Made by a program: the position numbers and the translations under genes. Below, in pieces: positions 9,245 to 19,618 of a DNA stretch of 64,000 nt. Under the pieces are notes generated by a model that worked only from the letters and a program-made list of their open reading frames with translations, did not search any database and was not told the origin of the DNA. Position 1 is the stretch's first letter. Each line of letters opens with the position of its first letter. This stretch comes from Hymenobacter sp. BT559 (lineage in GTDB: Bacteria; Bacteroidota; Bacteroidia; Cytophagales; Hymenobacteraceae): positions 62,001 to 126,000 of the forward strand of contig NZ_JAGETY010000005.1 of assembly GCF_017571525.1 (NCBI RefSeq). Reading direction: 5' to 3'.

Positions 9245-10297
9245 ATGAAAACCATCAAAGGACCAGCCGTTTTTCTAGCGCAGTTTATCGGCAATGAGGC
9301 CCCGTTCGATAGCTTGGAGGGCATGTGCAGCTGGGCTAGCGGGCTGGGCTTCAAGGGCATTCAGATGCCCACGCTGGATAATCGCTTCATCGACCTCAAG
9401 CTGGCCGCCGAAAGCCAGACCTATGCCGACGAGCTGGTAGGCAAGGTGCGGGCCGCGGGCCTCGAAATCACCGAGCTTTCGACGCACTTGCAGGGCCAGC
9501 TCGTGGCCGTGCACCCGGCCTACGACCAACTGTTCGACGGCTTTGCGCCTGAGGCATTGCGCGGTAACCCGGCCGCCCGCCAGCAGTGGGCGGTGCAGCA
9601 GCTCACCTACGCGGCCAAGGCGTCGCGGCGGCTGGGGTTGTCGGCGCACGTCACATTCAGCGGCGCGCTGCTGTGGCCCTACGTGTACCCCTGGCCGCAG
9701 CGCCCGGCCGGGCTGGTGGAGGAAGGCTTTTCCGAGCTGGGCCGCCGCTGGCTGCCAATTCTGGATGAGTTTGAGAACGAAGGCATTGACCTCTGCTACG
9801 AGCTGCACGCCGGCGAAGACCTGCACGATGGCATCAGCTACGAGCGCTTCCTGACGGAAGTAAACGACCACCCGCGCGCCTGCCTGCTCTATGACCCTTC
9901 GCACTACGTGCTGCAGTGCCTCGACTACCTGGAGCACCTCGATATCTACCACGAGCGCATCAAGATGTTCCACGTCAAGGATGCTGAATTTAACCCTAGC
10001 GGGCGGCAGGGCGTGTATGGCGGCTACCAGTCGTGGCTGGAGCGCGCCGGGCGCTTCCGCTCGTTGGGCGATGGGCAGGTCGATTTCAAGGCGGTGTTCA
10101 GCAAGATGGCCCAGTACAACTTCCCCGGCTGGGCCGTGCTGGAGTGGGAATGCGCCCTGAAACACCCCGAAGACGGCGCCCGCGAAGGCGCGCAGTTCAT
10201 CAAAGACCATATTATCCGCGTCACCGACCGCACCTTCGACGACTTTGCTGCCTCGGGCATCGACAAGACGCTTAACAAAACATTACTAGGACTTTAA
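9245..10297 (+). CDS. Sugar phosphate isomerase/epimerase (cytoplasmic TIM barrel)
   Basis: A 350-residue protein without a signal peptide. A xylose-isomerase-like TIM barrel is indicated by GFKGIQMPTLD near the start, CYELHAGEDLHDG mid-protein, LYDPSHYVLQ, MFHVKDAEF and VLEWECAL, which supply the usual Glu/Asp/His metal ligands. The starting ATG at 9245 follows the preceding stop by six bases; a TTG at 9239 is less likely. It pairs with the Gfo/Idh/MocA gene, a common combination in Bacteroidota sugar-acid and keto-sugar loci. Exact reaction unknown. Confidence 0.88.
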   Translation: MKTIKGPAVFLAQFIGNEAPFDSLEGMCSWASGLGFKGIQMPTLDNRFIDLKLAAESQTYADELVGKVRAAGLEITELSTHLQGQLVAVHPAYDQLFDGFAPEALRGNPAARQQWAVQQLTYAAKASRRLGLSAHVTFSGALLWPYVYPWPQRPAGLVEEGFSELGRRWLPILDEFENEGIDLCYELHAGEDLHDGISYERFLTEVNDHPRACLLYDPSHYVLQCLDYLEHLDIYHERIKMFHVKDAEFNPSGRQGVYGGYQSWLERAGRFRSLGDGQVDFKAVFSKMAQYNFPGWAVLEWECALKHPEDGAREGAQFIKDHIIRVTDRTFDDFAASGIDKTLNKTLLGL

Positions 10298-10311
10298 TTC
10301 CCCTTTTCCCT

Positions 10312-10797
10312 ATGAAAAAGGTATTCCTTCTTCTCAGCGCTGGCGTGCTGCTAGCGGCCTGCAACAGCGGCTACCAGCAGGATGGCCCCGACAAGGCCAA
10401 CGCCTCGAAAGCCGCTGCCACCGAAAAATCGGATGAGCTGAACACCGACAGCACCACCGGCGCCAACGTAACGGCTGTAGCCCGCCAGCCGCAGGTAGAT
10501 ACCAGCAACACCAAAATTGGGACGGAGCCCACCGGCGCCCCGGGCGCCCAGGGCGCCAAGCTGATGGCCGCAGCCGACTGCGCCAGCTGCCACCGCGAGC
10601 GCGACAAGCTACTAGGCCCCGCTTACACCGCCGTAGCCCAGAAGTACCCCGCCACGCCCGCTAATATCACCATGCTGAGCCAGCACATTATCAAGGGCGG
10701 GGCCGGCCACTGGGGCGATATTGCCATGACGCCCCACCCCGGCTTGTCGGAAAGCGACTCGAAAGAAATGGTTCGCTACATTCTCAGCCTCAAGTAA
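10312..10797 (+). CDS. Lipoprotein c-type cytochrome
   Basis: A 161-residue protein with a lipoprotein signal (MKKVFLLLSAGVLLAAC), a low-complexity Ala/Thr/Asp linker up to about residue 75, and one class-I cytochrome domain. The haem motif is CASCH (Cys90, Cys93, His94). A Met in IAMTPHPGLSE is the likely distal ligand and MVRYILSLK is the usual C-terminal helix. It lies in the same run as the GMC dehydrogenase, so it is the natural candidate for its periplasmic electron acceptor. Confidence 0.92.
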   Translation: MKKVFLLLSAGVLLAACNSGYQQDGPDKANASKAAATEKSDELNTDSTTGANVTAVARQPQVDTSNTKIGTEPTGAPGAQGAKLMAAADCASCHRERDKLLGPAYTAVAQKYPATPANITMLSQHIIKGGAGHWGDIAMTPHPGLSESDSKEMVRYILSLK

Positions 10798-10864
10798 GCC
10801 GCTGGCTTAGCGCTTGCCGAGGCTGATATCATCCTTTTGCTTCCTTATCCCACCCTTTCTGCCT

Positions 10865-12121
10865 ATGTCTTCCACCATCCGGGTTAAGCTGTCCATCATG
10901 ATGTTCCTGGAGTTTTTCATCTGGGGCGCGTGGTTTGTGACGCTAGGCACCTATTTGCTGCACAACCTGCACGCCACGGGCACACAGGTAGGTGTAGCTT
11001 TCCTCACGCAGTCTATCGGGGCCATCGTGGCGCCGTTCATCATCGGGCTTATTGCCGACCGGTTTTTCTCGGCGCAGAAAATCCTGGGTGTGCTACACCT
11101 GGCTGGTGCTCTATTGCTGTGGCGTGCCTCTTCGGCCCCCGATTTCAACAGCTTTTACCCCAACGTGCTCACCTACATGGTGTTGTATATGCCCACGCTG
11201 GCGCTGGTTAATTCCATCGCCTTCCGGCAAATGAAAGACCCGCAGAAGGAGTTTGCACCCATCCGGGTACTGGGCACCTTGGGCTGGATTATCGCTGGCC
11301 TCACCATCGGCTGGCTGAACTGGGAGCAGACCAACAGCCTGCAAGCTACCTTCCTGATGGCTGCTGGTGCCTCGGCGCTGCTAGGCGTGTTCAGCTTCGC
11401 GTTGCCCGCCACGCCGCCCGTAAAAAGCGGGCAGTCAAGCTCCATCGGCGACCTGCTAGGCCTCGATGCCATTGGCTTGCTCAAAAACCGCTCGTACCTG
11501 ATTTTCTTCCTGGCTTCCATCGCCATCTGCATCCCACTGGCCTTCTACTATGGCTTCACCAATCCTTTCCTCAACGAGGTAGGCATGAAGGCCGCTGCCG
11601 GCGTGCAAAGCCTCGGGCAGGTATCGGAGCTGCTATTTATGCTGGCTATTCCGCTGTTCTTTAGCAAGCTAGGGGTGAAGAAAATGCTGGCAATCGGCAT
11701 GGCGGCCTGGGTACTGCGCTACGTGTTCTTTGCTTATGGCGACGGCGCTAGCAACTACTGGATGCTCATTGCTGGCATCGTGCTCCACGGTGTGTGCTAC
11801 GACTTCTTCTTCGTAACGGGCCAGATTTATACCGACAACCTGGCCGGCGAGCGCTTCAAGAGCTCGGCCCAAGGCTTTATCACTTTGGCTACCTATGGCG
11901 TGGGCATGCTCATCGGCACGTTGCTGTCGGGCGATATTTTCGATAAGAATACCCTAGCCGGCGGTGGCCACGATTGGCGCATGATTTGGCTTATTCCCGC
12001 CGGCATCGCGGCAGTAGTGTTGCTGCTGTTCCTGCTGTTGTTCCGTGAGCGCGCCACTGCACCCGCCGCCTCTGATGCCCCAGTCGCCTACGGCGAAGCA
12101 TCGGCCGTAGCACCGGGCTAG
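10865..12121 (+). CDS. Nucleoside:H+ symporter-type MFS permease
   Basis: A 418-residue membrane protein with about 12 spans. The N-terminus (IRVKLSIMMFLEFFIWGAWF) and the following span are typical of the Bacteroidota NupG/nucleoside-H+-symporter MFS subgroup, and the C-terminal half carries FFFVTGQIYTDNLA. The frame opens earlier at 10814, but the ATG at 10865 gives the standard N-terminus. In this setting it probably imports a sugar, keto-sugar or nucleoside product into the cytoplasm for the isomerase and oxidoreductase genes. The transported substrate is not known. Confidence 0.88.
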   Translation: MSSTIRVKLSIMMFLEFFIWGAWFVTLGTYLLHNLHATGTQVGVAFLTQSIGAIVAPFIIGLIADRFFSAQKILGVLHLAGALLLWRASSAPDFNSFYPNVLTYMVLYMPTLALVNSIAFRQMKDPQKEFAPIRVLGTLGWIIAGLTIGWLNWEQTNSLQATFLMAAGASALLGVFSFALPATPPVKSGQSSSIGDLLGLDAIGLLKNRSYLIFFLASIAICIPLAFYYGFTNPFLNEVGMKAAAGVQSLGQVSELLFMLAIPLFFSKLGVKKMLAIGMAAWVLRYVFFAYGDGASNYWMLIAGIVLHGVCYDFFFVTGQIYTDNLAGERFKSSAQGFITLATYGVGMLIGTLLSGDIFDKNTLAGGGHDWRMIWLIPAGIAAVVLLLFLLLFRERATAPAASDAPVAYGEASAVAPG

Positions 12122-12143
12122 CCACCTATCCCCTTCTTTTGTA

Positions 12144-13034
12144 ATGATGAGTACCTGGAATCGCCGCGCTGCCCTCAAAGGCCTGCTAGCCACCACCGCC
12201 GCAGTAGGCGCTGTAGGCGTGGCCGGCGCCCGCCCGATGGAAGAAAACCAACCTGCTCCCGCAGCCCCGTTGCTGGGCACTATCAAACAATCGGTATGCC
12301 GCTGGTGCTTTCAGGATATGCCCTTGGAGCAGCTTTGCGTGGCTGCAAAGGAAATGGGTATCAAAGGCATCGACTTGGTGGGCCCCAACGATTGGCCCAC
12401 GCTCAAAAAGCACGGCCTCGATTCGCCCATGTGCAACGGCGCCGAAATCAACCTCACCGATGGTTTCAACGACCCGCGCTTCCACGCGCAGCTTCAGAAG
12501 CAATACAGTGAGATGATTCCGAAAGTAGCTGCGGCCGGCTACACCAACCTCATCTGCTTCAGCGGCAGCCGCCGGGGCATGAGCGATGAGGTAGGCCTAG
12601 CCAATGCCGTGCGTGGCTTGCAGCCCCTAGTGGCCCTGGCCGAGAAGCATAAAGTAGTGCTCGTGATGGAGCTGCTCAACAGCAAAGTCGACCACCACGA
12701 CTATATGTGCGACCGCACCAGCTGGGGCGTGGCCCTGGCCAAGAAGCTAGGCTCCGAGCACTTCAAGCTGCTCTACGACATCTACCACATGCAGATTGAC
12801 GAGGGCGATGTCATCCGCACTATCAAGGACAACCACGCCTACATCGCGCACTACCATACGGCCGGCGTACCTGGCCGGCACGAGCTCGACGACAATCAAG
12901 AGCTAAACTACCCAGCCATCATGCGGGCTATCAAAGCAACTGGCTTCCAGGGCTACGTAGCTCAGGAGTTCATTCCAACCAAAACCGATAAGCTGGCTTC
13001 GCTGCGGCAGGCCGTGCGCCTGTGCGATGTGTAG
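12144..13034 (+). CDS. Exported hydroxypyruvate isomerase-like TIM-barrel protein
   Basis: A 296-residue protein with a Tat-like leader (STWNRRAALKGLLATTAA). The mature sequence resembles the hydroxypyruvate isomerase group of the xylose-isomerase-like superfamily: KQSVCRWCF at the first strand, MELLNSKVDH, LLYDIYHMQIDEGD, IAHYHTAGVPGRHELDD and YVAQEFIP, which contain the conserved Glu/Asp/His/Glu ligands. Export suggests it is not a classical cytoplasmic glyoxylate enzyme. In 3-keto-sugar loci, related barrels act on the keto-glycoside or its elimination product. That role is inferred here. Confidence 0.85.
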   Translation: MMSTWNRRAALKGLLATTAAVGAVGVAGARPMEENQPAPAAPLLGTIKQSVCRWCFQDMPLEQLCVAAKEMGIKGIDLVGPNDWPTLKKHGLDSPMCNGAEINLTDGFNDPRFHAQLQKQYSEMIPKVAAAGYTNLICFSGSRRGMSDEVGLANAVRGLQPLVALAEKHKVVLVMELLNSKVDHHDYMCDRTSWGVALAKKLGSEHFKLLYDIYHMQIDEGDVIRTIKDNHAYIAHYHTAGVPGRHELDDNQELNYPAIMRAIKATGFQGYVAQEFIPTKTDKLASLRQAVRLCDV

Positions 13035-13079
13035 CTGGCCGCTAGCCCTTCTATCTTTCCACCTCACCCTTCTTGCCTT

Positions 13080-13853
13080 ATGAAGCTCTTCTTGTCCAGT
13101 GCATTCCTCCTTGGTGCCACCACCCTGGCGTGCGCCCAGCAAACCGCCAAGCCCGAGGATACGGAGGTATATGAGCCAGTGCCCAAAACCGTAGTGGCTA
13201 GCCCCGTCTTCGAGCCTGCTCCCTCCGATGCCGTCGTGTTGTTCGATGGCAAAGACCTCAGCCAGTGGGTAATGACCGACGAGCGTACTACGCCCGCCAA
13301 GTGGAAAGTTGCCAGCGGTATCCTCACCGTGGACAAAACCACTGGCAACATCGAAACCAAGAAGGCGTTCACCAACTACCAGCTGCACCTCGAGTGGCGC
13401 ATTCCGGCCAACATCAGCGGCACCGGGCAGGCGCGCGGCAACAGCGGGGTCTTCCTGGCCTCGCTAGGCAAGGGTGACCTTGGCTATGAGCTGCAAATCG
13501 TGGACTCGTACAATAACAAAACCTACGTCAATGGTATGGCAGGCAGTATTTACAAGCAGCGCGTACCCTTGGCCAACCCCGCTCGCAAAGCCGGCGAATG
13601 GCAATCCTACGACGTTATCTGGACGGCGCCCACCTTCAAAGCCGATGGCTCGGTGCAAACGCCCGCCCGCGTCACCGTGCTCTTCAACGGCGTGCTCGTT
13701 CAAAACAACGTAGAGCTAGCTGGCCCCACCCGCTACATAGGCCCCGCCAGCTACGAGGGGCAAAAGGGAGGCCCCGCCCCCATCAAGCTCCAAGCCCACG
13801 GTGATAAGAGTGAGCCGCTGAGCTTCCGCAATATCTGGGTGCGTGAACTCTAA
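13080..13853 (+). CDS. DUF1080 family 3-keto-glycoside hydrolase, secreted
   Basis: A 257-residue protein with a signal peptide (MKLFLSSAFLLGATTLACAQ). The DUF1080 jelly-roll fold is shown by VVLFDGKDLSQW near residue 60, then LHLEWRIPA, GNSGVFLA, YELQIVDSY and a final IKLQAHGDKSEPLSFRNIWVREL block, all hallmark segments. The family is now linked to 3-keto-disaccharide hydrolysis. It ends the plus-strand cluster that contains a candidate glycoside 3-dehydrogenase (GMC plus subunit 3 plus cytochrome c), so the pair could oxidise and then cleave glycosides in the periplasm. Confidence 0.9.
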   Translation: MKLFLSSAFLLGATTLACAQQTAKPEDTEVYEPVPKTVVASPVFEPAPSDAVVLFDGKDLSQWVMTDERTTPAKWKVASGILTVDKTTGNIETKKAFTNYQLHLEWRIPANISGTGQARGNSGVFLASLGKGDLGYELQIVDSYNNKTYVNGMAGSIYKQRVPLANPARKAGEWQSYDVIWTAPTFKADGSVQTPARVTVLFNGVLVQNNVELAGPTRYIGPASYEGQKGGPAPIKLQAHGDKSEPLSFRNIWVREL

Positions 13854-13866
13854 GCAGGGCTAGCCG

Positions 13867-13874
13867 TAATTTTG
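13867..13874 (+). promoter_or_regulatory. -7 element before DUF3467 gene
   Basis: TAATTTTG fits the Bacteroidota TAnnTTTG -7 consensus. It lies 14 bases after the DUF1080 stop and just upstream of a terminator-like hairpin, so a transcript from here would carry that hairpin in its leader. Confidence 0.45.
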
Positions 13875-13882
13875 CATGAGAG

Positions 13883-13913
13883 AGCCGTCCGGTGAGAGCC
13901 GGTCGGCTTTTTT
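13883..13913 (+). terminator. Rho-independent terminator-like hairpin
   Basis: A 10-base arm AGCCGTCCGG (13883-13892) pairs with CCGGTCGGCT (13899-13908) with one mismatch, followed by six T. It ends the sugar-cluster transcript, or attenuates the DUF3467 gene if the -7 box at 13867 is used. Confidence 0.75.
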
Positions 13914-13955
13914 ACTGCCCATATCGTTTGCTTGTATTTGAGATTCCTTACCCAT

Positions 13956-14282
13956 ATGCAACCTAATCAACCCCAAGACACCGACCCCACTGCCCTTAAT
14001 ATTGAGCTAGCCGAAGCTATTGCCGAAGGCGAATATGCCAATCTTGCGCTCATTGCACACAGTACTAGCGAGTTTGTAGTGGACTTTATTCGCATGATGC
14101 CCGGTGCGCCCAAGGCTAAAGTAAAAGCCCGTATTATCCTCACGCCCGAGCACGCCAAGCGCCTGCTCGCCGCGCTAGAGGAAAACGTGCAGCGCTTCGA
14201 GCAGAGCTACGGTCCCATTAAGCTGCACCAGGAAACCCCGAGCTACCCCATGAATTTTGGCGGTGCAGTAGGGGAGGCCTAG
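13956..14282 (+). CDS. DUF3467 domain-containing protein
   Basis: A 108-residue soluble protein. The core (YANLALIAHSTSEFVVDFIR, then PGAPKAKVKARIILTPEHAKRLLAAL) matches DUF3467, a small widely conserved family of unknown function. The frame opens at 13932, but the ATG at 13956 gives the family-typical Gln/Asn/Pro-rich N-terminus. It is monocistronic: a hairpin lies upstream and the rpsL promoter follows downstream. Confidence 0.85.
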   Translation: MQPNQPQDTDPTALNIELAEAIAEGEYANLALIAHSTSEFVVDFIRMMPGAPKAKVKARIILTPEHAKRLLAALEENVQRFEQSYGPIKLHQETPSYPMNFGGAVGEA

Positions 14283-14332
14283 CCACTTTTCTGCCGCTAT
14301 GGCAAACGCGGAAAATTAACTTTTTCAGCGAG

Positions 14333-14364
14333 TTTGCTATTGCCAAACTATTTTCTTACCTTTG
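14333..14364 (+). promoter_or_regulatory. Promoter of the rpsL (str) operon
   Basis: TTTG at 14333-14336 and TACCTTTG at 14357-14364, with a 20-base spacer, form a classical Bacteroidota -33/-7 promoter. The predicted start of transcription is about 45 bases before the rpsL ATG. Confidence 0.8.
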
Positions 14365-14414
14365 CAGGCCTGAAAATTCTGGGGGCAAACGGCTCCCGTT
14401 CAACTAATCGCTAA

Positions 14415-14843
14415 ATGCCAACCATCAACCAACTCGTACGGAAAGGCCGTGAGGCTTTGACTACCAAGTCGAAGTCGCCTGCCCTTGATTCGTGCCCGCA
14501 GCGTCGGGGCGTATGCACTCGCGTGTATACCACCACGCCTAAGAAGCCGAACTCGGCTATGCGCAAAGTGGCCCGTGTGCGCCTTACCAACGGTAAGGAA
14601 GTAAACGCATACATTCCCGGTGAAGGCCACAACCTCCAGGAGCACAGCATTGTGCTCATCCGCGGAGGCCGGGTAAAAGACTTGCCAGGTGTTCGTTACC
14701 ACATCATTCGTGGTGCCCTCGACACGGCAGGTGTAAGCGGCCGCTTGCAGCGTCGCTCGAAGTACGGCGCTAAGCGTCCGAAGCCGGGCCAGGTTGCAGC
14801 CGCTGGTAAAGGTGGCAAGCCGGCACCCGGTAAGAAAAAGTAA
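14415..14843 (+). CDS. rpsL: 30S ribosomal protein S12
   Basis: A 142-residue protein, full length for Bacteroidota S12 with a basic Gly/Lys/Pro tail. [10 protein letters not shown] and [12 protein letters not shown] are present with Lys43, Lys88 and Pro91 unchanged, the positions whose mutation gives streptomycin resistance elsewhere. First gene of the str operon; it functions in decoding at the A site. Confidence 0.98.
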   Translation: MPTINQLVRKGREALTTKSKSPALDSCPQRRGVCTRVYTTTPKKPNSAMRKVARVRLTNGKEVNAYIPGEGHNLQEHSIVLIRGGRVKDLPGVRYHIIRGALDTAGVSGRLQRRSKYGAKRPKPGQVAAAGKGGKPAPGKKK

Positions 14844-14849
14844 TAGCTG

Positions 14850-14925
14850 ATTGCTGATTGTTGGTTGTTGATTGCTGGCTTTAACCGGCTGGCAATCAAC
14901 AATAAGCAATCGACAATTAACAATC
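14850..14925. repeat. Imperfect inverted repeat between rpsL and rpsG
   Basis: TTGTTGATTGC (14865-14875) pairs exactly with GCAATCAACAA (14892-14902). Weaker pairing (about 12 of the next 19 bases) extends outward through runs of degenerate TGATTG/CAATCA units. The element fills most of the 95-base gap. It could form a leader hairpin for rpsG or be a dispersed repeat. Confidence 0.6.
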
Positions 14926-14938
14926 AAGCAACTATACC

Positions 14939-15406
14939 ATGCGTAAGTCAAAACCGAAAAAGCGCATTCTCCTGCCGGACCCCAAGTTCAAGGAGACGCT
15001 CGTAACCCGCTTCGTCAACTACATGATGTATGACGGGAAGAAAAACTTGGCCTATACCATTTTCTACGACGCCGTAGAGCAGGTAGAAAACCGCACCAAG
15101 GAAAGCGGCCTCGAAATGTGGCGCAAAGCGTTGAACAACGTGATGCCGACCGTTGAGGTAAAAAGCCGCCGCGTAGGTGGTGCTACCTTCCAGGTGCCGA
15201 TTGAAGTGCGCGCCGACCGCCGTATCGCGGTGGGTTCGAAGTGGCTGATTCAGTACGCTCGTCGCCGTGGTGAGAAGACCATGAAAGACAAGCTGGCCGG
15301 CGAAATCATCGCTGCTGCCAAAGGTGAAGGTGCTGCCGTTAAGAAAAAGGACGACACCCATCGGATGGCTGAAGCTAACAAGGCCTTCTCGCACTTCCGT
15401 TTCTAA
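14939..15406 (+). CDS. rpsG: 30S ribosomal protein S7
   Basis: A 155-residue protein typical of S7. It starts MRKSKPKKR, has [17 protein letters not shown] text as [12 protein letters not shown], and ends [15 protein letters not shown]. It nucleates assembly of the 30S head by binding 16S rRNA. Second gene of the str operon, flanked on both sides by gaps with inverted repeats. Confidence 0.98.
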   Translation: MRKSKPKKRILLPDPKFKETLVTRFVNYMMYDGKKNLAYTIFYDAVEQVENRTKESGLEMWRKALNNVMPTVEVKSRRVGGATFQVPIEVRADRRIAVGSKWLIQYARRRGEKTMKDKLAGEIIAAAKGEGAAVKKKDDTHRMAEANKAFSHFRF

Positions 15407-15418
15407 TCTATCGGGCGT

Positions 15419-15495
15419 TTAGCGGGTTGTTGAGTTTAGATTGAATGTTTAGCCAGCTTTGGTTGTCTTCACCTCTGAACTCAATAATCCGCTAA
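15419..15495. repeat. Inverted repeat between rpsG and fusA
   Basis: Arms of 18 bases, TTAGCGGGTTGTTGAGTT (15419-15436) and AACTCAATAATCCGCTAA (15478-15495), pair completely if two G-U pairs are allowed in the plus-strand RNA. The loop is 41 bases. It fills most of the gap before fusA and has no T-run, so it is not a simple terminator. Confidence 0.65.
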
Positions 15496-15516
15496 CGCGC
15501 TATTTAACCTACCGTA

Positions 15517-17658
<2,142 letters not shown>

Positions 17659-17704
17659 TATTCTCTCAGCTTGTCAACCCTAGGGCAATCGGCCCTAACC
17701 AACC

Positions 17705-18010
17705 ATGAACCAAAAAATCAGAATCAAGCTGAAAAGCTACGACCACAACTTGGTCGATAAGTCTTCCGAGAAAATCGTGAAGGCCGTAAAAGCTACCGGT
17801 GCCATCGTAAGCGGCCCCATTCCGTTGCCCACGGAAAAGGAGAAGTACACGGTGTTGCGCTCGCCCCACGTAAACAAGAAGAGCCGGGAGCAATTCCAGC
17901 TTTGCACTTACAAGCGCCTGGTAGATATTTTTTCGACCAGCAGCAAGACAGTAGATGCGCTAATGAAGCTGGAACTGCCCAGCGGCGTTGACGTTGAAAT
18001 CAAAGTCTGA
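17705..18010 (+). CDS. rpsJ: 30S ribosomal protein S10
   Basis: A 101-residue protein matching S10: [15 protein letters not shown] at the start, [28 protein letters not shown] in the middle (described by its key PLPT and [10 protein letters not shown] segments), and a final [11 protein letters not shown]. It is the last str-operon gene. Normally rplC follows directly in this phylum; here a strong terminator and three glycan genes intervene. Confidence 0.98.
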   Translation: MNQKIRIKLKSYDHNLVDKSSEKIVKAVKATGAIVSGPIPLPTEKEKYTVLRSPHVNKKSREQFQLCTYKRLVDIFSTSSKTVDALMKLELPSGVDVEIKV

Positions 18011-18031
18011 GCCTAACGCTTATAATAATGA

Positions 18032-18064
18032 AAGCCCCACCGACATTTGCCGGTGGGGCTTTTT
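18032..18064 (+). terminator. Rho-independent terminator after rpsJ
   Basis: AAGCCCCACCG (18032-18042) pairs perfectly with CGGTGGGGCTT (18051-18061), with an 8-base loop and a T-run. It ends the str operon here, separating rpsJ from the S10-type gene block that begins at rplC. Confidence 0.9.
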
Positions 18065-18105
18065 ACTCCTATCTACTTTGCTTAAGTTACGAAGTCGAGG
18101 TGTGA

Positions 18106-18140
18106 ACTGTCGAGCCGGCGACAGTCTGCATGTAGCTTTG
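18106..18140 (+). promoter_or_regulatory. Possible promoter with inverted repeat before the glycan cassette
   Basis: TAGCTTTG (18133-18140) fits the TAnnTTTG -7 pattern. Just upstream ACTGTCG (18106-18112) and CGACAGT (18119-18125) form a 7-bp inverted repeat that overlaps the expected -33 region and could be an operator. No clear TTTG -33 box is visible. Confidence 0.35.
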
Positions 18141-18257
18141 TGCCTTCAACAAAAATGAAGCGCTGCCACAGTAGTGGTCGTGAAGTAGTTTTAAAGCTAG
18201 TGTAATCGCTTTATCGACGAGCCATTTACTAGTGAAAATGACGAAGCCAATTATTTC

Positions 18258-19586
18258 ATGTATCGAATTATTGGATACATGCGGATTGTATTTATGAAGC
18301 TTGCCAAGAATCTGACGTTTTCTTATGTAGCACTTTTTTCAGAGGCTAGAACTCGGGTGTTGAGTGTATTATGGAGCTCAGTTATTATTATTGGAATATT
18401 CTCTTCTGATTTTGTGCGGGTATTACCAAGCATTGGGGTAGGAGGATTATTTGTATGGAGCCTATTGTATGCTATAGCAAACAAAAGCAGGTTATATTAT
18501 TTGAATAATAAATACCTGTTGACTATTGGCTTTGTCTACTTGTTGCATTTGATTTGGGGGGTCACTAATAGTTCATTAAATAATAGTGAATTGTGGCGCG
18601 ACTTATTGTTACAGTTACCTCTGCTAGTATTGCCCATTGCTTTTTGTCTTTTGCCAGCGATGTCAAAGCGAGATAGCAACTCCTTGTGGCTCTTACTGAT
18701 GATTTGCTGCTTAATTTCTGCTGGACGAGCTACTATTACTTATTTACAGCACTATGAGGAAATTAATCAGCTTTATATTCAGTCACAAGTAATGCCCACT
18801 GTGCCTGACCATATCCGCTTTAGCTTACTAGTAAGTATCGCAGTAATAGCAGGAGCAGTAGTAGCCTCTGACGCAAATGCTCCAGTCATCTTACGACGGG
18901 CTATGTTGGCTGGAACAATCATTTTATTTATGTTTCAGCATTTGCTAGCAGTTCGTAGTGGACTGGCTACAATGTACGCAGCTGGTATTCTATGGCTGGT
19001 TTGGCAGCGTCATCGCTGGAAGATGATGCTTTCTGTGGCTACATTGGGTGGAATACTTGCCTTGATAAGCATCTTGTTATTTCCAACGTTACGCAATAAG
19101 GTTATCAATACACGTTCAGACGTAGGAAGGATTGAGATAGTAGATGCTGCTAATAATTACTCCATTACGGCGCGGGTATATTCCTACAAAATAGCTTGGA
19201 ATTTAATTAGGAAGCATCCAATAATAGGAGTGAGTAAAGTGCGGATGAATGAGGAGATAGCTCGTCAATACAAGTTGCAATACCCCGCCATTAAAGTCGT
19301 GCATTATTTAATGCCGCATAATCAATTTATTTACAATCTTTTGGCTTATGGGTGGATAGGCCTGTTTATTTTCTTGTTGAGTTTTTATTATCCCTTGTTA
19401 TTTGCGTGGCGTAGTCAAAATGTACTGATGATACTGCTCTATGTCATTGTGAGTATCTCTTTCTTAGTAGAATATACTTTGGAAACTCACGTTGGTATTT
19501 TAACTGGAATATTTTTTTTGATGATAGCTGCTGAACCAATTGGTTTGCGACCATCAGTCCAACAACCGGTTCCACCTAATCGTTAG
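18258..19586 (+). CDS. O-antigen ligase/polymerase family membrane protein
   Basis: A 442-residue protein with about 10-12 membrane spans. The Wzy_C-type features are a central loop after several spans (ITARVYSYKIAWNLIRKHP, then GVSKVRMN) and the HNQFIYNLLAYGWIGLFIF segment with its conserved His. Such proteins join or polymerise O-antigen or other surface glycans at the periplasmic face. Alternative starts are 18279 and 18294. The gene is clearly AT-rich (25 G+C in 60 bases sampled at 18301-18360, against 31 in 60 in fusA at 16321-16380) and uses TTA/ATT codons freely, a sign of recent acquisition. It leads a three-gene glycan cassette between rpsJ and rplC. Confidence 0.82.
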   Translation: MYRIIGYMRIVFMKLAKNLTFSYVALFSEARTRVLSVLWSSVIIIGIFSSDFVRVLPSIGVGGLFVWSLLYAIANKSRLYYLNNKYLLTIGFVYLLHLIWGVTNSSLNNSELWRDLLLQLPLLVLPIAFCLLPAMSKRDSNSLWLLLMICCLISAGRATITYLQHYEEINQLYIQSQVMPTVPDHIRFSLLVSIAVIAGAVVASDANAPVILRRAMLAGTIILFMFQHLLAVRSGLATMYAAGILWLVWQRHRWKMMLSVATLGGILALISILLFPTLRNKVINTRSDVGRIEIVDAANNYSITARVYSYKIAWNLIRKHPIIGVSKVRMNEEIARQYKLQYPAIKVVHYLMPHNQFIYNLLAYGWIGLFIFLLSFYYPLLFAWRSQNVLMILLYVIVSISFLVEYTLETHVGILTGIFFLMIAAEPIGLRPSVQQPVPPNR

Positions 19587-19618
19587 TTCTATGTGGCTTT
19601 CTTGCCTTTGCTAGCATC

